A DNA stretch of 64,000 nucleotides from Notamacropus eugenii (GCF_028372415.1 NC_092875.1:407169239-407233238), one strand, 5' to 3'. Positions 10,435-22,504 are shown, counted from the stretch's first letter. Program-made: numbers and translations. The notes: generated by a model not told the origin, from the letters alone.

Positions 10435-11700
10435 TTCTGGGAAAATGGCAGAGAAAGTCAGACAATTTCAAGTTCTCAAGATATTTCTCCACAAAAGAGA
10501 TAAAATAGAACCAACATGGAGCAGTGAAAGTAAATATGAGTAGAGGGAGAACAGGGGTCCTCCAGGGAAAACCAGAGAAGATCTGAAGAAAAAGCCAACA
10601 TCAAGGTCTTCTCCTTTGAAGAGTAAACACCTTCAGGCTAGGGTCCCACTTAACAATAGTCAGTAAGTCCTGGAGTTAGCTGGGTTGGGAGAATGCCTCA
10701 GCCCCAGCCACAGGAAGTTTTACCCCTAGGGCAGTGAGGGTGTTGGGCGTCTGAGCAAGGGAAGATCTAGGAAATCTCTGCTGACAAAGAATGACAGACC
10801 CAACTGTGCTGCAGAGACATGGTGGGTATGAGAAGGAACAGCACATACTGAGTGAGTGCAGAAGCAGTGGGGCTTACAGTACTTACAGGAGCCTAGAGGT
10901 CTTGGTTTGAGTTCAAGGTTGGAAAGGAGAACTAAAGAGAATTTGAGGCTAGAGGCACAAACCCCCATACTCCATATTTTTTCTGGAGTTTTTATTATAC
11001 AGTCCTTTATATCTAGGTTATGTACCTACTTAGAGCTCATCTTGGTATGAGGTGGCCTAAATCTAATTTCTTCTATGCTGTTGTCCAATTTTCCTAGCAA
11101 TTTTTGTTGAATACTGAGTCTTTACCATATGCACCATATGTACCAAAAATATTTATGGCTACTCTTTTTGTGGCAAAGAATTAGAAACTGAAGGGATGTC
11201 CATCAATTGGGGAATGGCTGAACAAGCTGTCATATATTATTGTGATGAAATACTATTGTACTATAAGAAATGATGAAGAGGATAGTTTCAGAAAAACCTG
11301 GAAAGACTTACATGAACTGATGCAAAATGAAATGAGCAGAACCAGGAGAACATTGTACACAGTAACAGTAATATTATGCGATGATCCACTGTGAATGACT
11401 TAGCTAGTCTGATCAATACAATGATCCATGACAGTTCCAAAGGATTCATGATGGAAGATTGCTGTCCATTTCCAGAAAGAGAGCTGATGAACTATGAGTG
11501 TAAGTGAAAGCATATTTTTTAAAACTTTCTCTATTTTTCTGGGGTTTTTTTTAGACAGGCTAATATGGAAATATACTTTGCATTACTTCATACGTGTAAT
11601 CAGCGTCATATTATTTACTTTCTCAATAGGTGGAGGAGGGGATGGAGGGAAGAAGAGAATTTGGAACTAAAAATTTTTTTTAAATGCTTAAAAAAAACAA
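10435..11700 (+). mobile_element. L1 LINE: 5' UTR-like part, inverted segment, then 3' end
   Basis: 10435-10980 resembles a marsupial L1 5' UTR (starts 'attctgggaaaatggcagag'). 10985-11140 is an L1 ORF2 segment in the opposite orientation ('agagctcatcttggtatgag', 'gcaatttttgttgaa'). 11140-11700 is the ORF2 end and 3' UTR in plus orientation ('tccatcaattggggaatggc', 'gaaaaacctggaaagactta'). An inverted piece just upstream of a 3' piece is what twin-primed L1 insertion leaves. The 5' UTR-like part may be a separate insertion. Confidence 0.6.
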
Positions 11701-12244
11701 ATAGTCCTAAATTCTTGTATATTCTTTGGTCTAGTCTAAACTGTTTAACTTCCCTGTTTTCTGTTTATTGTTAACTTTAACAAAGAAGGGGACTAGCTAC
11801 TTGTCTTTTGTGTCACCAGCTTTTGGTACACGGAAGCTAAGCAGATTTAGTAAGCTTCTTTCGTCCTTCTCTGGAGGGAGAGCAGGGAAAGTTTATTCTG
11901 GACCCCAAAGTATTGTCTCCATAGACTACCACCATATAAGTAGTGGTGACTAGATGTAAGTCTAGCCTAACACCACTCTTTGCAATATGTGGCTATAGAT
12001 ATATCACTCCACCTTCAACTCAATACTGAATTGTTCTAGGGCATGGCTGAACCCTTTGGGCCCCACTTACCAAACCTGCAACTTCCTGGACCAATTCACC
12101 CTTTCTTGGCTGTTACTCATGTATTTGTGTTGTTTCCCCAAAGAGAGTATAAACTCTTTAAGGAAGACAACTTCCTGAATTCAAATCTGAGCTCTAAGTA
12201 GGTACATAATCTAGATATAAAAGATTGCATAATAGATACATAAA
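11701..12244. other. No gene found; contains short L1-like inverted repeat partner
   Basis: No coding gene seen. 12187-12236 is 88% identical (44 of 50) to the reverse complement of 10991-11040, an L1 ORF2 piece, so a scrap of plus-strand L1 lies here. Confidence 0.5.
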
Positions 12245-12345
12245 TACTTTAGAATAGAGGGACTATGCTTGCTTTTGTATTTGCATCCCCAGCAATTAAT
12301 CTAGGACTTGTTACGTAGTAAGTGCTTACTAAATGTTTTACATTC
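12245..12345 (+). mobile_element. L2/CORE-type tail fragment
   Basis: Contains 'tttgtatttgcatccccagc' followed by 'gtaagtgcttactaaatg', the standard L2-like 3' tail. Confidence 0.5.
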
Positions 12346-13495
12346 ATTCATTGAGTCATCAGAACAGGGCTTTAGTGAAGATCCTAGCCCACGATGAGAC
12401 CTGATCTCCCTGGGTACTGATTCTGTAAATAGGGATTTGGCCCTGAGGACTGGTTACCATATTATGCCAAACTTAACTGAAGTACAAGGTCTGCTTCCTA
12501 TCACTTGAAGCTTCCCAGTGCATATTTTGACACATTTGGCAACAGAAAAGGGAGTAAGTGCTTTGAATACACAGAAGTACTATATATCATTCTCCAGCTA
12601 CTATACAAAAGTGAGCCAGTGTATTAAGGATCCAATTATGTCCACTTTGCATCAGTTCATGTAAGTCTACTTATATTACTATATATACTTATATTACTAT
12701 ATGGCTTTCAGTTTGAAGTCGATGACAAATTACGCTTCCATGTTTAATCTCTTTTCATCAGACTGTTTTATCTGATCTTGACTCTTCTTATGGACTGGGG
12801 AGTATAGAAAAAGACCTTCCAAAATAAGTATTCTCTTTGTTCCTCGATGTACCATCAAGGAGCCCGGCATACACAGGAGGACCTGCTGTACAGGTTCTCA
12901 GATCTACTTTTCTAAAAGGAAAGCAACTTTTGAGGAGTTAACAATCTACTTTAATCAAGCATATGCATCATTCTCTTAGTTCAGGGGGGAAAGTCAGCAC
13001 CCTGAACTTCAGAGAAAATACAAACAGAAATTACAAACAGGAAAACCAACAGATAGGGCTTCTAACTCTCTGACCATAGACAATACATACATCATTATCA
13101 GAAAGAGAAGCACCAACATCTGGGTTTTCAAAGTGGGGGGTGGGGAGTTGGGGGGCTTCTTAGAACAGCTGCCCATTCTCATCTGACATATGAACCTTTT
13201 CCCAAAAAATAAGCCCCAAAACAAAAGCTCGCCTCAGAGTATGTATATGAATACACTTTTCAGAGCTGGAGGGCACGACCCCCATGACCCAGACACCTCA
13301 AAAGGTGTCTGAGGTCTATTGATGGGGGGGAGGGGGGAGATCTTTAACTCTTGGCCCCACCCACCATTAACCTTACATTAACTTTATACTCATTCAGCAG
13401 CCATGATTAAAGTGGAAAGGTTGGATTGGGAATGGGGGACGGAGTTCTGACATCAAAAACACATTGCCAAAGAAAAATCCCTGAGGCTTTGGCAC
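12346..13495. other. No gene found
   Basis: Unassigned DNA with G-rich runs at about 13133-13155 and 13324-13340. No reading frame or RNA gene supported. Confidence 0.4.
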
Positions 13496-13638
13496 TGCTA
13501 TGATTACTTTGTTCCTGAACCCTGAATGAGTCAAGATTCCAAAAGATCTCAACAAGCTAGAAAAATAGTCCTAAATAAAGAGACATTTAGTAGAGATAAA
13601 CCTTACTCTCAGGTTTAAAAATTGACTTCACAAGTACA

Positions 13639-14640
13639 AGCTGAGTGGCTCAGGGGACAGAGTGCAAAGCCTGGAGTCAGAAGGACTCATCTTCCTGAGT
13701 TCAAATTTAGCATCAGACACCTATGAGCTGTGTGACCCTGGGCAAGTCACTTATCCTGTTTGCCTTAGTTCCTCATCTGTAAAATGAAATGGAGAAGGAA
13801 GTGGCAAACCGCTTCAGCATCTTTGCCAAGAAAACCCCAAATAGGATTGATGAGGGCTGGAAGGGGGTGTGAGACCCCCACATGGACCAGAGGACCAGGG
13901 ACAGATTGCCTGGAGAAGAATTCATGGACTCAAGGGTTGTTGAAGTCAAGGTGAAGATTTATTACGCTTTTCAGCAGGCAAGAGTTTTTAGGGAACCTGC
14001 AACCTTAGAGGGGTACAAGTAAAGTTTATATAGGATATTCTATAGGAAACATGTGTCAAATATGCTAACTAAGTGTTTTGGGGTGGAATTAGGAAGTGGT
14101 TAAGGAGTGATCAGTTCTTAAAGAAATATGCACTTTTGGTATCTACTGCGCAGGTGTTTTACCCAAAATTTATCAGGAAATAGCTCAAAGGGGACTACCT
14201 GGAGGTGCAGTTTTAGACCTGAAACATCACTAAGTCAACGAACAGTCAGGGCTGATTGAGAAATACCCAGACTGCTCTCATCAATGTCTTGTTAGACAAG
14301 ATAAATGTAAAGGAGTATACGTATGTCTAAGTCTAAGATACGTATGATTGGTCAGTGAGTAGTAAATGTCATTATGACCCCGTGCACAGTCTGTTCAGCC
14401 AGTACACAGCTGGATCAGACTAATAAGTTCTATAGGTGCAACTGGCTATAACAGGAAGGGAGACAATGGTTGTTGCTGGGGCAGGCTGTGTCTTTGGGCT
14501 GAAGAGAAACTGCCTGGCATAGTATTTTGAGGCGAGGGACAAATGTGATTTTTAAAGAGAAATGTGATTTTAGAATTGGGGCTCAAACACATGTACCCGA
14601 GCACCTCATCAGGATCACAAGAGTTAGACACAATTTATCT
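13639..14640 (+). mobile_element. MAR1-type SINE, split by an LTR
   Basis: 13639-13847 carries head, body and most of the tail ('tcatcttcctgagttcaaat', 'aaaaccccaaataggat'). The last piece resumes at 14612 ('ggatcacaagagttagacac') and ends near 14640. The middle 764 bp are the LTR. Confidence 0.82.
13848..14611 (-). mobile_element. Solitary LTR of an endogenous retrovirus, class I-like
   Basis: Fossil LTR of 764 bp. On the minus strand it starts TGATGAGG and ends CCTCATCA (matching inverted termini with TG...CA). A polyadenylation signal AATAAA lies on the minus strand about 120 bp before the end, placing R-U5 near 13850-13970. The 4-bp direct repeat GGAT (13844-13847 and 14612-14615) flanks it, as expected for class I (gamma-like) elements. 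No internal retroviral region is attached, so it is a solo LTR. It inserted into a MAR1 SINE and is younger than that SINE. A second, partial copy of the same family is at 60877-61320. Confidence 0.8.
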
Positions 14641-14704
14641 GGGGGGAAAAGATTTTGGAAGTTCAATAGATTTTAAGCTCACTATGAATAAGAGAAAGGA
14701 AAAA

Positions 14705-14955
14705 GTATTTCTATAGCATTTACTATGTGCCAGGCACTATACTAAGCACTTTAACAAATATTACCTCATTTCTTTCTTACAACAACCTTAGAAGGTAGGT
14801 GCTTTATTATCCTCATTTTTTTATTTGAGAAAATAGAGGTTAAGTGACTTGCCTAGGGTCATACAGCTAATAAGTGTTTGAAGTGGGTTTTGAATTCAGG
14901 TCTTCTAGACTCTGGGGCCAGTGTTCTATTTATTGTGCTACTTAGCTGCTTCTAA
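14705..14955 (-). mobile_element. CORE-SINE (MIR/THER1 type), near full length
   Basis: Plus strand reads 'tttactatgtgccaggcact', 'gtgacttgcctagggtcata', 'gaattcaggtcttctagact' and ends in 'tgtgctacttagctgctt' (reversed head). Nested in the CR1/L3 LINE. Confidence 0.72.
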
Positions 14956-15585
14956 AAGTCAAAGAAATCCTAGGCTATATTACAAGAGCCATAGCACAGC
15001 AGTGTTATCACCTCCTTAGTATTTAGTGCTCTGGCTCTTTTAATATAGCCACATCTGTTCAGACCAGAGCAGAAGAACTTCTTTTCTTTCTGAGTAGCAC
15101 ATTCTAGAGAGGATGTGATAAACTACAGGACCCAGGGAGCCATAACCAGAGTAATCAAGGACTTCAAGACCACTCCATAGGAGGACCGATTGAAGGAACC
15201 AAATATGTTGAGTACGGATAAGAGCATACTTGGGGAAATCTAATGCCTGTCTTCAAGGATTTGGAGAGATGCTACATGAAAAGATTTATACACATTCTCT
15301 TTGGCCCAAGAGGTTTGAAATAGAATAGATAGAGGTGGAAAAGAGGTAAACTGAGGCTTGATGTCATGGGGGTAGGGAGAGGAGTGGAATTTCCCAACAT
15401 TTTGAGCAATACAAAAATGGAATGATCCATAGAGGGTCCTCATTCACTGGGACATTTCAAGAAAAGTTGGATAAGTACTACTGGGACTTGATAGAGGTAA
15501 CCTTTTCAGCTGTAGGTTGTACTCCATGGGCTGACTCTAAGGTTTCTTACAATTCAGAGATTCTCTGATTCTGGGACTCCTCATG

Positions 15586-16676
15586 TGAAGTGGTCTTAAT
15601 AAGAGCCAATATTGGCTACCCCAAAGAGCAGCCATGATGGAAGGAAGTTCAGTGGGTTTAACCCATAACATTTAGTAAACTACAAAGGCATGTCACCTTG
15701 TTAATACAAACCTTTAAATCTATCCATCCTTCCAAACATCCAGCCATCTACAATAGTTGGTAAACTCTGAGGCAAAAACTAAAGGGAAGTGATTCTCGTA
15801 ATTCCACAGAAATATCATGGAAAGTCCCATAGAAGCATGGATGAATGTGTGTTAGAAAAAAGTATGTACTGGGTGGGGAGATGGGAAGTTCGGACCTCGA
15901 GGGAGTGTCTTGAACCTATGAACTGGTCGTTGGAATGATGCCAGAAGTAATGCAACAAAGAGATTACTTTTTCTACAGATGTGAGTGCCAAAAGATATTT
16001 ATAAACACGTGTAAAGTTTCTGGGTTAAAAAAAAGTATCCAACAACCAGAAAATTCCAGCCCTTTGTTCAACACTTGCAAAACTTGTCTAACTTCAAGCC
16101 CTTTAAGTACATTAATAGAAAATAAAGTCCTAAGTAAATATTTTAATTTTTAGTGACACAAAAACACTGAGCAAAGATCACCTGAAATGCCAGTAAGGTT
16201 GCCCACATTTAGGTGGTAATTGAATTCTCTCTCTTTGTTGAAATGGGGTTGCAGCAAAAGAACTTCCCCATTTCAAATGGAATCTTGAAGCAGAAAGGGA
16301 AAAAAAGATACACAAAACCCCCTTTTTCCTCTTGCTGAAAGCCAACTTGAAAAAGGATCTGCTCTCTTCCATTGCCATTTTGTTTTATAATCAATAGTTT
16401 GATCAAATAAAGCACAAGTGAGAATGATCTTGGACCAAGCAGTTTTAAGCAGCTTTCATTATGAGAGCACTGGCTTAATTATGTTACCCATTTTTTTCTG
16501 AAACACATTTTAAGTTTACTTAGTGCCTTTAAGGTATGTTGGGCCCTGGGACCACAAAGATTGGAAATAGAAGTTGATTTTGAAGTCCTTTCTGAGGAGA
16601 AAAAATAAAAACAATTTGGACAATTGTTCCAATGCATTTTACACAAAGACCCTGGGGCACTTTGTTTTAGAGGAAG
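15586..16676. other. No gene found
   Basis: Unassigned, single-copy-looking AT-rich DNA. No supported coding or RNA gene. Confidence 0.4.
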
Positions 16677-18480
16677 CTTTTTTTTTGTTTTTAATTATTT
16701 TATTTGTTTTCAGTTTTCTACAGTCACTTCCACATATCTTAGATTTTTTCCCCTCTCTTCTCCCTCCCCACTCCCTCTACAAGGTGGCATGCAGTCTTAT
16801 ATAGGTTCTACATATACATTCTTATTAAACACCTTTTTACTTTAGTCATGTTACATAGAAGAATTAAAATGAATGGAAGAAACCATAAAAGAAAACAAAA
16901 CATAACACAAGAGAAAATGGTGTGCTTTATTCTGTGATTGAATTCCATAGTTCTTTCTCTGGATGGAAGGCCTTTTGCCTCAAGAGTCCATTGGGAATTT
17001 TTTAGGTCCTTGCGTTGCTGTGAAGAACTAAGTCTACCAGAAAAATTCTTTGCACACTGTAGTTGTTGCTGTGTACAGAGTTCTTCTGGCTTTGCTCTTT
17101 CACTCAGCATCAGATCATATAAGTCTTTCCAGGCCTCTTTGAAGTCTTCCTTTTCATCATTTCTTATAGGAAAATAGTATTCAATTACATTCAAATACCA
17201 CAGCTTGTTCAGTCATTCCCCAATTGATGGGCATCCCCTTGATTTCCAGTTTTTGGCCACCACAAAGAGAGTTGCTATAAATATTTTTGTACATGTGTGA
17301 CCCTTTCCCATTTTTGTGATCTCTTGGAGATACAGTCCTAGAAGCGATATTGCTGGGTAAAAGGGTATGCACATTTTTGTAGCCCTTTGGCCATAGTTCC
17401 AAATTGCTCTCCAGAATGGTTGGATCTGCTCACAGCTCCACCAACAATGAATTAGTGTTCCAACTCTCCCACATCTTCTACAACATTTATCATCTTCTTG
17501 TTTTGTCATGTTAACCAGTCTGATAGGTGTGATGTGGTATCTCAGAGTTGTTTTGATTTGCATCTCTCTAATCAATAATGATTTAGAGCATTTTTTATAT
17601 GACTATAAGCTTTAATTTCTTCCTCTGAAAACTGCCTGTTCATATGCTTTGACCATTTATCAATTGAGGAATGGCTTGTATTCTTGTACATTCCACTCAG
17701 TTCTCTATCTATGTTAGAAATGAGGCCTTTATCACAGACACTAGTTACAAAAATTCTTTCCCAGTTTTCTGCTTCCCTCCTAATCTTGGTTGCATTGGGT
17801 TTGTTCTTGTTTTGTTCTTCATAATGTTCTCTATCTCTTGTTGTTTGGTTAGAAATTTCTCCATTCTCCATATATCTGACAAATACACTATTCCTTTCTC
17901 CACTAATTTGTTTATAGTATCAATCTTTATACCTACATCATGTATCCATTTGGACTTTATTCTTGTGTACAGTATCAGACATTGGTCTATGCCCAGTTTC
18001 CACCACACTGTTATCCAGTTTTCCCAGCAATTTTTGTCAAACAATGAGTTTTTATCCCAGAAGCTGGGGTCCTTGGGTTTATCAAACAGTAGGTTGCTAT
18101 ATTCATTGACTACTGTGTCTTGAACACCTAACCTATTCCACTGGTCTACCCCTGTCTTTCTTAGCCAATACCAAATGGTTTTGATGATTGCTGCTTGATA
18201 ATACATTTTGAGATCTGATAAGGCTAGGCCACCATCCCTAGCCTTTCTTTTTATTAGTTCCCTTGATATTCTGGACCTTTTGTTCTTCCAGTTGAATTTT
18301 GATATTTTTTTCTAGCTCTAGAAAATAATTATCTGGGAATTTGATTGGTATGGCATTGAATAAGTAAATTAATTTAGATAGAATTGTTATTTTTAGTATT
18401 TTAGTTCGGCCTACCCTCAAGCAACTGATGTTTTTCCACTTACTTAAATCTGACTTTATTTGTGTGAAAAATGTTTTTTA
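16677..18480 (-). mobile_element. L1 LINE, 5'-truncated, 1.8 kb of ORF2 end and 3' UTR
   Basis: Minus-strand frames encode pieces of the L1 ORF2 C-terminal region in order: 'LGVQDTVVNEYSNLLFDKPK' near 18100, 'KRLGG'-like and 'IYRELS'-like parts, 'MNRQFSEEEIKAYSHIKNAL' near 17600, and the zinc-knuckle-like 'CCRRCGRVGTLIHCWWSCEQ' near 17450. The frame shifts several times between about 17181 and 18420, so ORF2 is dead. The 3' UTR runs to about 16680. The reading pieces are long, so this is one of the younger L1 copies in the window. Confidence 0.88.
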
Positions 18481-19784
18481 ACTGCATTCATATGGTTAGA
18501 GGAAACATGTAAATGTTGGGAGTGGAGCCAACAGGTGCATGGGGAAAACATTTTCTATTTCAGTTTCAAAATATTGTTTTTAGTTCTTTTTAAGCCAATT
18601 TTTTAATGTTATATTTTGTGGGAAAGGTCATGGACCCCTTAAATGCTAGGTGATTATTTTTAAACACTACATTAGCAAAAGTTGTGGAAAAACAGCAATT
18701 TCTAGTGTTTAATTAGGAAAAAAATCACCAGCTTTTCTATACAGAACTGACAGAAATCAGGAAAAAATGCTAGGAAATGGAATCAGATTCAAAATAACTT
18801 ATGGAATGCAGAAACTACCTGAGTCCTTCTACCAATGCACATACACAGTATGTTGACAAATACAACTACTAAAAACTGAGGTATGATTTTCTCCTGCACC
18901 AGGATGCACACCAAGGTCAGTCTCAAAAAAAGAAAAAGAAAAACCAAAAACATTTATTACACATTTTAGTGCACTTGGTTAGGTTCTAGGAAAGATATGA
19001 AAATTAAAAGGAAGACAATCATTGCCATGTCAGAACTCACAATGTCGATGGAGGCTAGACCAAGATTCATATATAACTTTAATACAAACAGATATATGAA
19101 AAGGTTTAACACAGTCTTGAACCAAATTCAAGAGCCAAGAGTATGTTAGTTGATTGATTATAACCTATGGAAACAGGCTATTTTTTGAAAACAGCCTAAT
19201 TTGCTTGCTCTCTTTTTAAAACACACTCTAAAGTGTATACAACACGGAAAAATGAAGGTTAAGAAAATTCAAATGTTTAATTGTTACACTACTTTTAGAT
19301 AATTCGCAATGCTAATTGGGCATTAATTAGGATGAACAGAAAGTATAAGTCATCATTCCTAAATCCTTTTCTATGTTTGAAAACAAGTTGCCTCAGATTT
19401 AATGAATCATTTAATTAATAATTTTCTTTTGGTCTTTGTTCAAGGATTCCCTTTTGTAACTAGATTATATTTGTCCCTTTCATAATATGCTGGTAAAACC
19501 CTACTGGTTCAGCTCTGACTCTCATTCATACTTGGTTATTTGGTCAAGTGTCGTCATTTGGTAAGATTTTGTTTCTTTTCATAGGTTCCTAATATTTAAT
19601 ATATCTGCTCTCTTTTTTGCAATTCCATTAAATAGCCTTGAACACATTTCTTCAATGCTTCTAATTACTTCAATAGCTTTCTAAAAATCTTTTGATTTCC
19701 TAGTTTGAAGAGATCAGCAAAAGTTTTTCCCCTTGCAGAATTCAAATCTAATTTAAAGCTTTTCCTTCAAAATCTCTTTGCTGA
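18481..19784. other. No gene found
   Basis: AT-rich DNA. A tail like 'cacattttagtgcacttgg' near 18960 hints at a worn L2 fragment. Nothing else supported. Confidence 0.35.
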
Positions 19785-20165
19785 TACTATACAATGATCA
19801 ACTGTGAGTGACAGGTATTCTCAGCAATACAGTGGTCCAAGATGATGCCAAATGAATCATGATGAAAAATGCTATCCACCTGTAGAGAAAGAAGTAGTGG
19901 GGTCAGAATGCAGATCAAAGCATACTTTTAAACTCTATTTTTATTGTTTGTTTGTTTTTTGTTTGTGTTCTCTTTTGCAATTTGCCTAATATGCAAATAG
20001 GTTTTGCATGGCTGTACATGTATAATCTATACCAAAGAGCTTAACTTTTCAAGGGGAGGAAAGGAGGGAAGAAGGGAGTGAGAATTTAGAACTCAAAATA
20101 TATTTTAAAAGAATATTTAAACATGTTTTTTTACATGTAATTGAGAAAAATAAAATACAAACACT
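19785..20165 (+). mobile_element. L1 LINE 3' UTR fragment
   Basis: Contains 'caatgatcaactgtgagtga', 'gtagagaaagaagtagtggg', 'ttgcctaatatgcaaatagg' and an A-rich end near 20160, the L1 3' UTR order seen at 11390-11700. Confidence 0.7.
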
Positions 20166-21464
20166 CTTTAAAAAAAAAAATCTCCATGCTTTCAGCCTGT
20201 AAGCTCCCCTTCTGAGTATCCTCTTTATGTTCTCCCACACTTTCATGTGTCATCTTTCATATTTATTTTTCAATTTCAGTATTTTCAGTTGCTTTACTTT
20301 AACTACTAGGTGTGCATCTTTTTTAAAAAAAACAACAATATTCTTTTTTTCTGGTCTTACATTAGTATACCTTCTGAAATAGGCAAGTCTCTTAGTTGTC
20401 ACTGGAGCAAGGGCTCTCTGGAGTGTAACAGGGCTTTGTCAAGTGCCCAGAGCATCTAAGATGAGACCCCTTTGTGGAAGATACCAAGGATCTGCATCTG
20501 AGAGAAAATATTCTGTTTTGCCTTACTACTTGCATAAGGAAAGCCTTTTCATTGGTTTTGTGGCCAGAACAGGCTACAACTTTAAAACTAAAAGACTGGC
20601 ACTATTTTATTCTTTCTTTCCCACTGCAGTCAGAAGGAGGTAAAAGTGTGTTCACCCACAGCACAGACACCATGAACTAAGCTGAGTGAAAGGAAGGAGC
20701 ACCTTCCTCTGCAACCTCAAGAAATGGACATGGAATTTTGATGGAATCTGTTTTGATGTTAATCTTTTTCAGTTTTAGGTGTCAGTGGTGGAGTGTATTA
20801 GAACCCAAGCCATGGTGATCTTGGAGGCAGGATTTCGGGCTGCATGTTGCTGCCAGTTTTGCAGGGAAACTCTTAGAAGCCAGGGAGAACTTTATACTTC
20901 TGGACTTGGAAATTGGTAGGACTGTGCTTTGTATGAACTGAGCAAAACTGTGAACCTAATTCTCCTCCCTTTTCCATAGACTATGGCAGGTTTTGGGGGG
21001 TGGGGGTGGAGGAGGAATTTACACTCCCCTCACCCAATTTTGGGGCGAATGTTTATTTGTTCTTGCTATCCCTTTGAAGTAAACATTCCTTCTTAAACCT
21101 AATCTCAGAGTTAAGTGGTTAGATGAAACTGAGACGCAGGGGACCTCCAAAATCAGAAACACCATTAGTGAGGGCTGAAGTCAGACCCTCTTAAGGGTAC
21201 TGGAGAACCCTGGGGGAGAGATGAAATATAAAATACCTGATCTTCAAGGGTCAAGGTAGACTGTGTCACAGTAAAAAGAATACTAGAAGAAGAACCTATT
21301 TTAGCTAGATGGCCAAAAGAAGTCACATTGTTTGCTCATCTTGTTTTCTCCATGAACTGTGTTTGCAACACCATAAGGCCTTAAGAAATATTTTTCTACT
21401 CCAGTATGTATAAACAAGTATTTATAAATACTTTCTTGTTAAAATCTGCACATAATACTGCACA
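20166..21464. other. No gene found
   Basis: Unassigned DNA with a G-rich run at 20994-21018. The short reading frames at 20440-20680 show no recognisable domain. Confidence 0.4.
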
Positions 21465-22200
21465 TAAAATCTATGGTGCAGTAGATAGAACACCAAGCCT
21501 GGAGTTGGGAAAACCTGAGTTCAAGTTCAGCCTCAGACACTAGCTGTGTGACCCTGTGATCCTGGAAACTGTTTGCCCCAGTTTTTTCATCTGTCAAATG
21601 AGCTGGAGAAGGAAATGGCAAAACCCTGTAGTATTTTTGCCAAAAATAAACAAAAAAAACCCTTGATTGGTTGTTGTCCTTTGCTCTTCCAGAGGACTAA
21701 AATAACATCATTATATTGGAGTCAAGGTACAGTGTGTCCAACTGTGATTGATCAGACCAATATAAACTTGGAAGGCTCTACCACAGGTTGGGCACAAATA
21801 GTCCAAGTGGACATTTGGGGTGGATTCTCTAAATTTGCAAGTTTCCTTTGAGCTACTCCAACTCTGCTTTGTTCATAGAACTTAGCACCTTCTTTGATGC
21901 CAGCATGCCACACTGGACGGTCCTGTGCCAGTGTTTTCCATGTCACACAATCAGTTCCAAAGTTCTCCAGAGATACCTTGACAGTGTCCTTGCATTGCTT
22001 CTTCTGACCTCCATGTGACCAATTGCCTCGTGTGAGTTCTCCATAAAATAGTGTTTTAGGTAAGCTACATTTGGCATTAGAACAACATGACCAGTCAATT
22101 GGAGTTTTGCTCTCTGAGCAGAGTTTGAATGCTTGATAGCAAGAAAATCCTAATTGGGTCATGAAGAATGGAACACAACTGGAATGACTAAACAAGGACA
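21465..22200 (+). mobile_element. MAR1-type SINE, split by an RTE LINE fragment
   Basis: Head and body 21465-21658 ('cctggagttgggaaaacctg', 'gagctggagaaggaaatggc'). Tail resumes at about 22138 ('gcaagaaaatcctaattggg', 'ggaacacaactggaatgact'). The breakpoints share an imperfect repeat ('gccaaaaataaa' and 'agcaagaaaatc'), consistent with a target duplication of the inserted element. Confidence 0.7.
21660..22137 (-). mobile_element. RTE-type LINE fragment (ORF2 C-terminal end)
   Basis: The minus-strand frame keeps a recognisable LINE ORF2 C-terminal pattern: 'LPKTLFYGELTRGNWSHGGQ', then 'KKQCKDTVKVSLENFGTDCV', then 'WKTLAQDRPVWHAGIKEGA'. The pattern 'LYGEL-x-G-GGQKK-KDT-W-LA-DRP-W' is shared by RTE-like vertebrate LINEs. 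It lies inside a MAR1 SINE. Clade assignment is from memory. Confidence 0.62.
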
Positions 22201-22373
22201 ACATTTATAATAAGAAAAGAGTTTGTTGTCTCAGTGACTCTTTCAGTAGTGGGTCAAATGGTCAAATATGAGAATGTTCTTAACTGGGGAAGGTAGGAAT
22301 TAGAAAGTATAGAGGGATCTAGGTTCTACCCAAGAGTTACCTCATCAGTAAGAGACCTCTCCTCATTCCTATC

Positions 22374-22374
<1 letters not shown>

Positions 22375-22412
<38 letters not shown>

Positions 22413-22440
22413 CACACACACACACACAAACACACACACA
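22375..22440. repeat. (CA)n microsatellite
   Basis: About 33 CA units with a few interruptions. Confidence 0.97.
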
Positions 22441-22504
22441 TGTATAAATTTTATACATTTGATTTCTTTGTGTAAATGTTGTTACGCCACCCACCCACCC
22501 CTAC

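Larger units (their letters stand above)
13496..15585 (+). mobile_element. CR1/L3-type LINE, 3' half, with nested insertions
   Basis: Pieces follow the order of a CR1/L3-clade LINE: 'ccaaaagatctcaacaagct' near 13537, 'tggaagttcaatagatttta' after 14650, 'gaggaccgattgaaggaacc' near 15181, 'aggcttgatgtcatggg' near 15353, and the 3' end with 'aattcagagattctctgatt' near 15552. Interrupted by a MAR1 SINE (itself split by an LTR) and by a CORE-SINE at 14705-14955. No reading frame remains. Confidence 0.62.

Noticed and set aside
13848-14611. Possible complete endogenous retrovirus
   Set aside because: No gag, pol or env similarity lies beside either LTR copy; the element at 13848-14611 is a solo LTR and the one at 60877-61320 is partial.
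16808-18420. Several 60-153 codon frames on both strands
   Set aside because: The minus-strand frames are broken L1 ORF2 pieces; the plus-strand ones are their shadows.
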